Assembly (NCBI GenBank): GCA_024234975.1
Contig: JACKNH010000008.1
Span: 1-64,000 of the forward strand
Reading direction: 5' to 3'
Length of the DNA stretch: 64,000 nucleotides
Source of the DNA: Gammaproteobacteria bacterium
GTDB taxonomy: Bacteria; Pseudomonadota; Gammaproteobacteria; Ga0077536
Shown: positions 23,442 through 32,283 of the stretch, one piece after another
Numbering within the stretch: the first letter of the stretch is position 1
Layout: each line of letters opens with the position of its first letter
Position numbers and translations under genes: made by a program
Notes under the pieces: generated by a model
Seen by the model: the letters and a program-made list of their open reading frames with translations, nothing else
Told to the model about the DNA's origin: nothing
The model's database searches: none

Positions 23442-26348
23442 TCACAGTGGCTCGACCGCAAACCCCTCTTGCTCAAGTTCATGTGCGCCCGCGGTGTTGG
23501 TGACGACCGCGCGGGCAGGTTGCGCTTTCAGTAGAAAACGTTCGGTCGCGACGACGATATCGTCCATTGTCGTCTGCAGAGTGCGTGCGCGGTACGCATC
23601 AACAAAAGATGCATCGCGTCCATGCCGGCGGCCGAAATAATCCTTGACCGCACCACTGGCCGGCGTCAGTGGTTGGTCGATATCCCGGATCACGCCGAGT
23701 ATGGCTTCTTCCAACTGTTTACCGTCGCGATGTTCAAGCAGCCACGCGCCGGCGCGTGCAAAATCCTCGAACGTATTCAGCGTGCGCGGATCGCGATATG
23801 AGTAGAAATAGAACAAGCCACTGTCCGCGTTGTAGCTTGCACCGCCGCCATATGCCCCGCCTTGCTCACGAATGGATTGGTGCAGAAAGCCATTGGTGAG
23901 GTAGCGCGCAAGAACCGCGAGTGCCGGAGCCGATGGGTCATTGTCTGTCACTGCGCGGTAAGCACTCGAACAGAACGACACTTCAGTATTCGTCGTCAAT
24001 GCGCTGGCATAGTCTCCCATCGCGCAGTCAGGCCGTAGCAACCACGGTTCCTGCTGGTTGGCTGACAACTCGCTGGTGTCACCTGCGTCCGCAGGCAGTG
24101 AGTCGAGGAACTGCTGCTCCCCGATCAGCAGCCACTCGGATTCACGAGCGCGCATCTGGTTTGCCAAAGCGGTCAGTTCAGCTCCCACCGCTGCCACGCC
24201 GGTGCCGCTGCGTGTCTGTTTGACCAGCGTGCGCAGCTGCCGGATGTGGTCAGCACCGGACCATTGATGATCGAGCAGTGCCGATGCACTCAAGCGGGCG
24301 CCTGCAGCCTGCATTGCGATGACGTGTCCGCGATCGGTGATACCGTTCTCCGCATCGGCACGCGATTGCGCCAGCAGTTCGAGCAGATGCTCGTACTCAT
24401 CGAACCGTGTCGATTCAAACAACCTCGCAAGTTCGTCCGCCATGCGCTGGTACTTGCGTCTGAGCGTCTTGCCCGCAATCACCAGGTAACCCTGCAGCGC
24501 AGTGGGGTCATCCACCATTGGCCGCAACGAGAGCCGGGCATTGAAATTGCCGGCCGCGGCACGTGCAAGTTGTGCCTGGCGATAGTCGCGCTTGTCATCG
24601 CCGAGTTCGGTCAGATAATCCGCGAACAGCGGCAGCAGCGGGACCTGGGCGGTGGAGAATTCAGGGAATGGCACCACCAGTTGTCGATAGGCGATGCCGT
24701 TGGTGCCGCGCGCATAGCAAGTGGCGCGGCGACCTTCCAGTTGGCGAATGTAATACGATGGATGAGTCGAAGAGGCCGGCACGTCTTCCAGCGTCAGATC
24801 AGGCAGTACGGATACATCATCAACCCGGGCTTGCCGCTCCGCCAGTTCCGCTGCTGCAGATTCCAGCGCTGCAATCTCGTCCTGGGCCAGCTGCTGCAGG
24901 CGATCATCCAGCTGTGCCCGCTCCGCGTCCAACCTGGCCTGCGCGACCGTGGTCGACGGTCGCATCACAATACGCACCCGATGCGGGTTGTCGAGCAGAT
25001 ATGAGCGGACGAGTGTGGCGACGTAATCCGGGTGACCTGCACGCTCGCGAAGCCGCTGCAGAGCTGGCTCTATCTCGACGAATGTCAGCGGATCACCCCG
25101 GTGCATGGCCGGGGTCAGCATTCGCGACAATAACTGCAGGCCGTAGGGAAAGTGGTGACCGGTGATGTCCCGCTGGCTCATTTCCATCCGATCGATGAGC
25201 GCCTCGATGATGTCGTGATCAACACCGTTGCCCGCCACCTCGCCCAGCACTGCCAGGATGTCCTGCTCGATACGGTCCGCGTGCTCGGGCTCGCTGCCTT
25301 CAACACCGCAGCAGAAAACCATTTCCCGCATGCCATCCTCAAGCCCGCACAGCTCCGACGGTGCGGCAGCCAACGGGCAGGACTCGAGGTAGGCCAGCAG
25401 CGGCGATGCGCTGTTGTCGAGCAGGATGCCCGCCAGCATATGTCCGTCCAGAACCTCATCGATATCCAGCGACCTGCCGCCCAGCCAACCCCACACGATG
25501 TGCGTCTTCTCCGTGAGGTCGTCGTCGTCGATGGCATATGTATGATCGAAGGTCACGGGCGCGAGGTAGCGCCGCTCATCGGGAACCTGCCAGGAACGTT
25601 CATCGCGCCGGAAATCCTTGAGCGCCAGCTCCTGGATGCGCTGCTGGTGCTCGGCCGCGGGGCGATCACCATAGGTGAAGAACACCGCGTGCGTCGGGTG
25701 ATAGTGGGAGGCGTGGAATCGCTTCAGGTCCTCGTGGCGCAAGGTCACGATCTCGGCCGGTTCACCACCGCTGTTGTAGTGATAGGTCGTGGTGGGGAAG
25801 AGACCGCTCTGCAGGTGCTGCCAGAGCTGCGCGCCAGGCGAACTCATCGCGCCCTTCATTTCATTGAACACGACACCCTTGTAAACGAGTCGCTGCTGAC
25901 TGGCGTCGGTTTCAACTTCGGTGCGGTGTCCTTCCTGGGCGAAATCGAGTTTGTGCAGAAGCGGGAAGAACACAGCGTCGAGATATACCCGCAGCAGATT
26001 GTCGAAATCCTTGTCATTGGGCGACGCAAACGGGTAAGCAGTGGAATCGCTGCTGGTAAACGCATTCATGAAGCTGTTGAGGGAACGGCGCAGCATCATG
26101 AAGAACGGGTCCCGTACCGGGAACCGTTGGCTGCCACACAAGGCGGTATGCTCAAGAATGTGGGCGACGCCGGTCGAGTCCTGGGGCACGGTCGGAAAGG
26201 CCACCATGAAGGCATTGTTGTCATCGGCGGCGGCAAGGTGGATATGCCTTGCACCGGTCGCGCCATGCAGAAACGACTGGAAGGTCACCTGCAGTGAGTC
26301 AATGTAGTGTTCCCGCTGCAAATCGAAATGTGAATAGGCTGTCGCCAT
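23442..26348 (-). CDS. M16C-family zinc metalloprotease (PreP/insulinase-like)
   Basis: A 968-residue peptidase of the insulinase superfamily, matching the size of presequence protease. The inverted zinc motif HILEH is at residues 63-67 (ligands His63, His67, catalytic Glu66) and is followed by TALCGS and, about 90 residues on, the third ligand region VVFNEMKGAMSSPG. The long second half contains the inactive M16 domains, with GGAYGGGASYN near the end. Such enzymes degrade small unfolded peptides in a closed chamber. No signal peptide is evident, so it is probably cytoplasmic. The start lies 10 bases after the HAD phosphatase gene's stop, so the two form an operon. Confidence 0.92.
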   Translation of the reverse strand: MATAYSHFDLQREHYIDSLQVTFQSFLHGATGARHIHLAAADDNNAFMVAFPTVPQDSTGVAHILEHTALCGSQRFPVRDPFFMMLRRSLNSFMNAFTSSDSTAYPFASPNDKDFDNLLRVYLDAVFFPLLHKLDFAQEGHRTEVETDASQQRLVYKGVVFNEMKGAMSSPGAQLWQHLQSGLFPTTTYHYNSGGEPAEIVTLRHEDLKRFHASHYHPTHAVFFTYGDRPAAEHQQRIQELALKDFRRDERSWQVPDERRYLAPVTFDHTYAIDDDDLTEKTHIVWGWLGGRSLDIDEVLDGHMLAGILLDNSASPLLAYLESCPLAAAPSELCGLEDGMREMVFCCGVEGSEPEHADRIEQDILAVLGEVAGNGVDHDIIEALIDRMEMSQRDITGHHFPYGLQLLSRMLTPAMHRGDPLTFVEIEPALQRLRERAGHPDYVATLVRSYLLDNPHRVRIVMRPSTTVAQARLDAERAQLDDRLQQLAQDEIAALESAAAELAERQARVDDVSVLPDLTLEDVPASSTHPSYYIRQLEGRRATCYARGTNGIAYRQLVVPFPEFSTAQVPLLPLFADYLTELGDDKRDYRQAQLARAAAGNFNARLSLRPMVDDPTALQGYLVIAGKTLRRKYQRMADELARLFESTRFDEYEHLLELLAQSRADAENGITDRGHVIAMQAAGARLSASALLDHQWSGADHIRQLRTLVKQTRSGTGVAAVGAELTALANQMRARESEWLLIGEQQFLDSLPADAGDTSELSANQQEPWLLRPDCAMGDYASALTTNTEVSFCSSAYRAVTDNDPSAPALAVLARYLTNGFLHQSIREQGGAYGGGASYNADSGLFYFYSYRDPRTLNTFEDFARAGAWLLEHRDGKQLEEAILGVIRDIDQPLTPASGAVKDYFGRRHGRDASFVDAYRARTLQTTMDDIVVATERFLLKAQPARAVVTNTAGAHELEQEGFAVEPL

Positions 26349-26358
26349 GGTCCTGTGT

Positions 26359-27054
26359 CTACTCCTTGAGAAATTGCTGGTATATCAACTCGGCAAGTTG
26401 TTCCAAATCGGAAATTTCGTAGTCGGGGCGCTGCTGCGCGCCGTGCCAGCCACTGCTGGTGCGGTTCATCCAGACTGCGGTGACACCGGCATTGCGGGCG
26501 GCCTGGATGTCATAAACAGGATGGTCGCCAACGTGCACTACCTCATGCGCACTGACCTCGGCCAACGCCATCAGGTGGTTGAAAATGCCCGGGTGCGGCT
26601 TGGCAAAGCCGGCGCGATCGGGGTTTATGTAGTAATCAAAATGGTGTGCTAGCCCGGCAAGTTCAAGATCAGTGTTGCCATTGGTGACAGCGGCGATTTT
26701 GCAACGGGGCCGGAGCCTGGCAAGCGCAGGCTCGACATCGGGAAACAATGTCACCCGGCTGCGCCAGCGCATGAAGTGCGCCATCAGGTCGTCAGCGAGA
26801 GCAGGGTCATAACCGTGGCGGACCATCAGCTCGGCAAGAAATCGCTGGCGGGTGACGGTGAAACTGTGCGCGAGCGCCGGATTGGCGGCGATGTAGTCCA
26901 TCCGCAGCGCGTACAGCGTGGCCATGTCATATGCCGCACAAATGTCCGGACAATGCGCGGATAACCACGTGTATTGCGCCTGCTCCGCCCGTTCCAGCAC
27001 CGTCGGCGCATCCCACAAGGTATCGTCGAGATCCAGGCTGATGAGTTTTACCAT
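26359..27054 (-). CDS. HAD-family hydrolase (YigB-like phosphatase)
   Basis: A 231-residue haloacid-dehalogenase-fold hydrolase. Motif I is SLDLDDTLWD with the nucleophile Asp8 and the acid Asp10; motif II is in AAVTNGNTDL; motif III Lys lies in AGFAKPHPGIF; motif IV is HVGDHPVYDIQAARNAG. This fits the YigB / FMN-phosphatase type that dephosphorylates small metabolites. Substrate unknown. First gene of a two-gene unit with the M16C protease. Divergent from yajQ. Confidence 0.88.
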   Translation of the reverse strand: MVKLISLDLDDTLWDAPTVLERAEQAQYTWLSAHCPDICAAYDMATLYALRMDYIAANPALAHSFTVTRQRFLAELMVRHGYDPALADDLMAHFMRWRSRVTLFPDVEPALARLRPRCKIAAVTNGNTDLELAGLAHHFDYYINPDRAGFAKPHPGIFNHLMALAEVSAHEVVHVGDHPVYDIQAARNAGVTAVWMNRTSSGWHGAQQRPDYEISDLEQLAELIYQQFLKE

Positions 27055-27179
27055 TTACTGCTCGTTCACCTATGGGACATCCGCCTGCGTCGCATGCGGT
27101 GCCGTTTCAGGTTTGCATCTCGCGTTAGAATGTGCCGGCGCCAAAGAGCATCAAGTGAATATTATCGGGAGTTTTAGCG

Positions 27180-27662
27180 ATGCCGTCATTCGATATAGTT
27201 TCGGAAGTCGACAAACACGAACTGGCCAACGCGATAGATCAGGCAAACCGGGAAATCGGCAATCGGTATGATTTCAAGGGCAGTGATGCTGGCGTTCGCC
27301 AGGACGAATTCGAGATGACTCTGGAAGCGGAATCTGAATTCCAGGTCGAACAGGTCCTGGAAATTCTGCGAACAAGACTGGCGAAGCGGTCGATCGACCT
27401 TACTGCCCTGGAGCTGGGCAGTGTCACACTCACCGGCAATCGGGCCCGACAGATTTGCAAGGTACGGACCGGAATCGACGCCGATCTGGGACGAAAAATC
27501 ATCCGCCTCATCAAGGATTCGAAAATCAAGGTGCAGGCAGCCATGCAACAGGAGCAGGTGCGCGTCACTGGCAAAAAGCGTGACGATTTGCAGGAAGTGA
27601 TTGCCTTGTTGCGCGGTCAATCCCTGGGGTTACCGCTGCAATTCATCAATTTTCGGGATTGA
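27180..27662 (+). CDS. yajQ: YajQ-family nucleotide-binding protein
   Basis: A 160-residue cytoplasmic protein, nearly the standard length. MPSFDIVSEVDKHEL, NRYDFKG, the central RTGIDADLGRKIIRLIKDSK block and the C-terminal KKRDDLQEVIALLRG are the family's hallmarks. Members bind cyclic-di-GMP in Xanthomonas and other bacteria and act with transcription factors; binding here is inferred from family only. ATG at 27180. A DUF3301 gene follows seven bases later. Confidence 0.95.
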   Translation: MPSFDIVSEVDKHELANAIDQANREIGNRYDFKGSDAGVRQDEFEMTLEAESEFQVEQVLEILRTRLAKRSIDLTALELGSVTLTGNRARQICKVRTGIDADLGRKIIRLIKDSKIKVQAAMQQEQVRVTGKKRDDLQEVIALLRGQSLGLPLQFINFRD

Positions 27663-27669
27663 CGCCGCC

Positions 27670-28005
27670 ATGGCAGCTTTCGACAACGCGATTCTCGGTG
27701 GTCTGGCGCTGGGTACGGCCATATGGGCATGGCAGAGTGCGCAAAGCGGACGCGAAGCTGCGCTTGCAGTGGTCCACCGGGTTTGCCGGGAACTGGCGGT
27801 GCAGCCACTGGATCAGACGGTAACCTTGAGCAACCTGCGATTCGGGCGGGATCGTCGCGGGCGTCTCACGCTGATTCGATCGTACGAATTCGAGTTCAGC
27901 ACTGTTGGCGAGGATCGTTGTCGCGGAACCCTGGCCATGGCCGGACCGCTGCTCTGCTGGATCCGCCTCGCACATCCTGACGGCGCGATCCACATTGACG
28001 GGTGA
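27670..28005 (+). CDS. DUF3301 membrane-anchored protein
   Basis: A 111-residue protein with one N-terminal hydrophobic segment (AILGGLALGTAIWAW), then a soluble domain with CRELAVQPLDQTVTLSNLRFGRDRRGRLTL and YEFEFSTVGEDR, matching the DUF3301 pattern of gammaproteobacteria. It is likely anchored in the inner membrane; no function is known. ATG at 27670 is seven bases after the yajQ stop, so the pair is probably an operon. A longer frame from 27601 overlaps yajQ and is discounted. Confidence 0.82.
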   Translation: MAAFDNAILGGLALGTAIWAWQSAQSGREAALAVVHRVCRELAVQPLDQTVTLSNLRFGRDRRGRLTLIRSYEFEFSTVGEDRCRGTLAMAGPLLCWIRLAHPDGAIHIDG

Positions 28006-28021
28006 AAAGCGTTGCGCGCGG

Positions 28022-31000
28022 TCAGGTCAGGTGGCGCAACTGCTCGGCTAAATCATCAATCAGCGTCTGATCATGTTGTTGAGCGGCTTTTCGCGCCTCC
28101 TGTGCCCGGCGCTTGATACGCTCCAGGTGGGCGCGCTGGTTTGCCAGAAGCTGTTGTTGGGCAGGGGCGTTTTCCTCCTGGTCCTGCTCCTGCACCCATT
28201 CACGTATTTCCTCTTCAAAGCGCGTCCGGGCCGCTTGTTCGGCAACCTGTTGTTGCGCGAGGTGACGTAGATTCATACGTTGCGCAGCTTGCGCGGCGTG
28301 CTGGGCGCGTTCTGCCGCCGCGACGCTGGCACGGGCCTCAGCAACATCGCGCTCGATCTGCAGAATGTCCGACTCCAGTTGTGCTTTGCTGGAAGCCGTC
28401 TCATTGGCCGCGGCCGCGCTTTGCGCACGCAGCTTCGACATCTGGGCTTCAGCGTGCTCCTGCTTGACGACCGCAGACTCGCGCGCCTGTTGCGCCGACG
28501 CCAGCGCTTCGCGCAGTTGATTGGCTTCCTGTTCCAGGCGATCACGTTCGGCCTGCAGCTGCGCCTCTTCCTGTGCGCGCAACGCTTCGTGCGAGCGGCG
28601 GTATTCATCGATGATGCGCTGGGCCTCATCCGCTGCCGCAGCGCGGGCCGCCTCGGCAGCCTCTTTTTCCCGCCGTGCGCGATCCAGTTCCTCAGCATTA
28701 CGAGCGAATTCCGCTTCAAGTTTGCGGCGTTCCTCGTTCAGTTTCGCCTGAACTTCCTCACGCAATTTGCGCTCGAGTTCAAGCTGACGTTGGTAGCGAA
28801 CTTCGGCTTCCTGCGATGCCTGCTCTTTGGCGGCCTCAACTTCACGCTGGACACGTCTGGCGTCAGCGAGTTTCTGAATCGCATGATTGGCTTCGTCGGC
28901 GACACGGCGTCGTTCAGCTGCAAGCGTTTCCTCGGCCTCTTCCTTTTCCCGCTGCAAGCGTGCGATATGTTCGGCCTGGTCGGCGAATGTCTGTTCCAGG
29001 CGTTTTTCTTCCGCCCGCAGACGTTGCTCCGCTTCGGCCTGCATTTTCGCCAGTCGCGATTCTTCTTCCTCGCGGCGGCGTAAAGCTTCTTCTTCTGCAG
29101 CGAGCCGGGCCGATTCCAGCTGCTCTTTCAATCGCTCGGCTTCTTCGAGTGTGCGTCTGGCCTGATCCGCGTCCCGCGCGAGGCGTTCACGTTCCTCGCG
29201 CAACTTGGCGTCGATTTCCTGTTCATTCGCCAGCCGGGCGGCCTCGAGTTTTTCTTCCTGTTCGCGCAGGCGTTGCTCGGCTTCGGCCTGAATCTGCGCC
29301 AGCCGTTCAGTTTCCTGTGCTTGTCGCTGGCGCGCCTGCTCTTCGGCGGCAACCCGCGCATTTTCCAGTTCCTGCTTGAGGTGTTCGGCTTCCTCGCGGG
29401 TGGCGCGGGCCTGCGCAGATTCCTGTGCCAGCCGCTCACGCTCCTCCTGCAATTTCTGCTCGATCTCCTGTTCACTGGCGCGACGCGCGGCTTCGAGCTT
29501 TTCTTCCTGTTCGCGCAGGCGTTGCTCGGCGTCAGCCTGGATCCGCGCCAGTCGGTCGGCTTCCTCAGCCTGGCGCTGACGGGCCTGTTCGTCGGCCACA
29601 AGGCGGGCGGACTCCAGCTCCTGTTTGAGGCGCTCGGCCTCTTCGCGGCTGGCGCGGGCCTGCGCAGCTTCCTGTGCCAGCCGCTCCCGCTCTTCCTGCA
29701 ACTTCTGCTCGATCTCCTGTTCGCTGGCGCGACGCGCGGCTTCGAGCTTTTCTTCCTGTTCGCGCAGCCGTTGCTCGGCCTCGGCTTGCAGCTGCGCCAG
29801 CTTTTCGGTTTCCTCGGCCTGTCGCTGACGGGCTTGTTCTTCAGCCGCAGCCCGCGCGTTTTCAAGCTCCTGTTTGAGCCGCTCCGCCTCTTCCCAGGCC
29901 TGGCGGGCCTGCTCGGCGATGCGCTTCTCGTTTTCGACCCGCTGCGCCTCTTCCGCGAGCCGTTCGCGCTCGGCGCGCAGCTGGTCGGCAGCTACTGCTT
30001 CGGCCGCGCGCGCTTCCTCATAGGCCCGCTGCGCTTCTTCCGCCAGGCGTTCACGCTCACTATGTAGTTGTTCTGCAACGGATTGTTCGGCGGAAATGCG
30101 GGCTTCCTCCGCCAACCGCTTGCGCTCTTCCATCAATTGATGCGCGGCCTGCTGCTTCGCCTCGGCGGCAGCTTGCGTGGCTTCGGCTTCGAGGCGTGAG
30201 CGCTCAGCCTTCAGGCGCTCTTCGGCCGCTGACTTGGCGGTTTCAGCCGCGGACCGGGCTTCTTCCGCCAGGCGTTCGCGCTCTTCAAGAATTTTCTTTT
30301 GCGCAGCGTTCTCGACCTTGCGCTTTTCCAACTGCGCCTTGCGGGCGGCAGCCACGAGGTGCTCGCGTTCGGCCTTGGCGCGGTCTTCGGCTGCCCGCTG
30401 ATTGGCTTCCGCTTGTTCCTTGAGTCGGCGGGCCTCCTCGAGTTCGCGGGTAGCCTTCGCCAGTTCGGCGCGCAGTGCTTCCGCCATGACATCGGCATCA
30501 AGGACAGATGAGCCTGAGGCCGATGTGGCGGTCGACGGTGCGGGTTGTGCCGTTACGGATCGAGCCTTCGGGTCTGAAGGTGGGCTAACGGCTGGCGTCG
30601 CTACCGGCGTCGGTAGATCCGACAACAGTCCGGCACCGGCGAAACCGCCACGCAATGTGCAGGCTTCAAATCCACGCTCGGTGAGCAGGAATGCGGCACT
30701 TGCGCTTCGCGAGCCGCTGTCGCAGCAGGTGATATAGGATTTCGTGGGGTCCAGCTTGTCAACCTGAAGGCGCAGTGTATTCAGGGGAAGATTGGTTGCT
30801 TCCGGCACGGCGGGTTTGCCAGCGAACTCATCGGGAAAGCGAACATCCAGCCATACCGCACCTTCGGCGACCAACGCGCGTGCCTGGGCCAAATCGACTT
30901 CGGTGAGTAATGGCCGATGGATAAGCTCCAGGAAATCTTCTTTGGTGAGTCGACGCAGCGAGCCATTGGTCATCATGACCACGGAAGCGTTGCGCACCGA

Positions 31001-31684
31001 CCCGGCGACCAGCGCTTCTTCGCCGAAACTGTCGCCGGGGCCAAGTTCCGCCAGCTTGATTGGCGGTCTGCCTTTGGCGGCTGCGCGGACGATTTCACAG
31101 CGGCCGGATTCGACCACGTAATAGAAGTCTCCCGGTGTTCCCTGCTCGATAACCGTCATTCCGGCCTTGAGCTCGACGAGTTCCATCACCGTGAAGATGC
31201 GCTGGATATTGCTGGCCGGAACACGGGCAAACAGCTCACTTTGCAGCATCCGGCTCATCCAGTCGCCGTCTGACTCGTCTATTTCGGCGACTTCCACGGT
31301 CATGGACTCGTGGCCGCCATCGTCCATGGCCAACAGCTTGTCGAGCAGCAGACGATCTATGCGCAATATCTGCGCTGGTTTCTTGACCTTCGCCGTAAGC
31401 TGTCGTGGCTGGAGTTGCGACAGCGGATGTAAAGCGTCTGGTGTTCCGCCGGCCACGCGCTTGACGAATTGGTCCGTGGCCGTGAGTTCGATTTCGCCGG
31501 AGACAAGATAAAAAGCGAAGTTATCCTGGTCGCCTTCACGGAAGATGACGCTGCCGGACGGGGCATTGATGACACTGGCTTGCGCCAATAGCTGCTCGCG
31601 GTATTCCGATGACAAACCGTTGATCGGAATCAGTGCAGCAAAGGCATCATTCTCGATTTCGGTTGCGGTGCTCATTGCACACAT
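28022..31684 (-). CDS. Long CNB-CNB-rhodanese-coiled-coil protein (paralogue A)
   Basis: A 1220-residue soluble protein. Residues about 20-115 form one cyclic-nucleotide-binding-like domain, and about 150-255 a second with the phosphate-binding cassette FGEEALVAGSVRNAS (Glu222 and Arg231 kept). A rhodanese domain follows at 265-355, with the active-site loop CDSGSR and catalytic Cys321. From about 400 the rest is a Glu/Arg/Ala-rich coiled coil, including three tandem 83-residue repeats at 598-846, ending in a short helical module shared with paralogue B. No membrane segment or HTH, so it is not a Crp-type regulator. ATG at 31684 or 31675. Function unknown; ligand sensing coupled to sulphur or redox chemistry and a filament- or scaffold-like tail is an inference. 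Confidence 0.88.
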   Translation of the reverse strand: MCAMSTATEIENDAFAALIPINGLSSEYREQLLAQASVINAPSGSVIFREGDQDNFAFYLVSGEIELTATDQFVKRVAGGTPDALHPLSQLQPRQLTAKVKKPAQILRIDRLLLDKLLAMDDGGHESMTVEVAEIDESDGDWMSRMLQSELFARVPASNIQRIFTVMELVELKAGMTVIEQGTPGDFYYVVESGRCEIVRAAAKGRPPIKLAELGPGDSFGEEALVAGSVRNASVVMMTNGSLRRLTKEDFLELIHRPLLTEVDLAQARALVAEGAVWLDVRFPDEFAGKPAVPEATNLPLNTLRLQVDKLDPTKSYITCCDSGSRSASAAFLLTERGFEACTLRGGFAGAGLLSDLPTPVATPAVSPPSDPKARSVTAQPAPSTATSASGSSVLDADVMAEALRAELAKATRELEEARRLKEQAEANQRAAEDRAKAEREHLVAAARKAQLEKRKVENAAQKKILEERERLAEEARSAAETAKSAAEERLKAERSRLEAEATQAAAEAKQQAAHQLMEERKRLAEEARISAEQSVAEQLHSERERLAEEAQRAYEEARAAEAVAADQLRAERERLAEEAQRVENEKRIAEQARQAWEEAERLKQELENARAAAEEQARQRQAEETEKLAQLQAEAEQRLREQEEKLEAARRASEQEIEQKLQEERERLAQEAAQARASREEAERLKQELESARLVADEQARQRQAEEADRLARIQADAEQRLREQEEKLEAARRASEQEIEQKLQEERERLAQESAQARATREEAEHLKQELENARVAAEEQARQRQAQETERLAQIQAEAEQRLREQEEKLEAARLANEQEIDAKLREERERLARDADQARRTLEEAERLKEQLESARLAAEEEALRRREEEESRLAKMQAEAEQRLRAEEKRLEQTFADQAEHIARLQREKEEAEETLAAERRRVADEANHAIQKLADARRVQREVEAAKEQASQEAEVRYQRQLELERKLREEVQAKLNEERRKLEAEFARNAEELDRARREKEAAEAARAAAADEAQRIIDEYRRSHEALRAQEEAQLQAERDRLEQEANQLREALASAQQARESAVVKQEHAEAQMSKLRAQSAAAANETASSKAQLESDILQIERDVAEARASVAAAERAQHAAQAAQRMNLRHLAQQQVAEQAARTRFEEEIREWVQEQDQEENAPAQQQLLANQRAHLERIKRRAQEARKAAQQHDQTLIDDLAEQLRHLT
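29147..29893 (-). repeat. Three tandem 249-bp coding repeats in a coiled coil
   Basis: Units 29645-29893, 29396-29644 and 29147-29395 each encode 83 residues beginning EEAE(R/H)LKQELE and containing EAEQRLREQEEKLEAARRA or a close variant. Only scattered substitutions separate the first two units; a degenerate fourth follows below 29147. The exact spacing shows a recent in-frame duplication history rather than random coiled-coil bias. Confidence 0.9.
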
Positions 31685-32052
31685 CGGCGCTGAAATACCT
31701 CGAAAAATTCAATCGCTAAAGGGCGGTGACGGATGGCCGGCACAATTCTATGCAAGGTTGCGGTTGACCGCGCCGGAATCTTTACCACCAGTGTGACAGG
31801 GTTCACGGTTATCGGTGCCGCCTGTCGGAAATTGTGACCACCATCTGAAATATGGCGGGGCGGGCTGGGCAGCGCCCTTGAACACACGGTTGCACAGACG
31901 GTGGGACGAGCCGTGAGCTTACTCGATCGGCCGGCGAGATTCCTGAATGAAATGGACCCATGCTCACAGCATCGATGGCCGGTCAGCGTTCGCCCGTGCC
32001 GACCGAAAATTGGTAGAATCACCGTCCTATTTGGCATCCGGATTTCCGTTTC
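31685..32052. promoter_or_regulatory. Divergent intergenic control region
   Basis: This 368-bp non-coding gap separates paralogue A (minus strand) from the YdcH-like gene and paralogue B (plus strand). It holds a near-consensus CRP site at 31792-31807 and a weaker one at 31833-31848. No convincing -35/-10 pair could be assigned to either direction by eye, and no open reading frame in it looks real. Confidence 0.6.
31792..31807. promoter_or_regulatory. Predicted CRP-binding site
   Basis: TGTGA-CAGGGT-TCACG matches the CRP core TGTGA-N6-TCACA at nine of ten positions. A second half-conserved site, TGTGA-CCACCA-TCTGA, lies at 31833-31848, with the two centres 41 bases apart (about four helical turns). 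A CRP homologue with an almost identical recognition helix is encoded at 18229-18882. Confidence 0.6.
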
Positions 32053-32259
32053 GTGTCAGAAACCAGTAACAACCCGCTGCAGGAACGGCTGCTCAGTTTG
32101 CAGTTGGAACACAGCGACCTGGATCAGGTCGTGGACAACATGGTCCGGCAGCCGCATGTGGACCAATTACTGGTTCGACGTCTCAAAAAGCGTAAATTGC
32201 AGCTGAAAGACGAAATTGATCGGCTGAAAAGCCTGCTAATCCCCAATCTTGACGCCTGA
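32053..32259 (+). CDS. YdcH-like (DUF465) small protein
   Basis: A 68-residue helical-hairpin protein. LLSLQLEHSDLDQVVDNM and LLVRRLKKRKLQLKDEIDRLKS match the DUF465/YdcH pattern (LExxHxxLDxxI ... LKKxKLxLKDxI). These small soluble proteins are widespread in proteobacteria without a known role. Starts with GTG at 32053 and lacks an obvious ribosome binding site. It lies 24 bases before paralogue B, so the two should be cotranscribed. Confidence 0.85.
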   Translation: MSETSNNPLQERLLSLQLEHSDLDQVVDNMVRQPHVDQLLVRRLKKRKLQLKDEIDRLKSLLIPNLDA

Positions 32260-32283
32260 CCCACGGCGTCGCTGTCTTAAAAG

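Noticed and set aside
29147..29893. Regular repeats suggesting a CRISPR array
   Set aside because: The 249-bp unit is coding and head-to-tail with no spacers; it is a protein repeat.
28280..30067. Several Phe/Leu-rich plus-strand frames
   Set aside because: These are the antisense reading of Glu/Arg coiled-coil codons in paralogue A.
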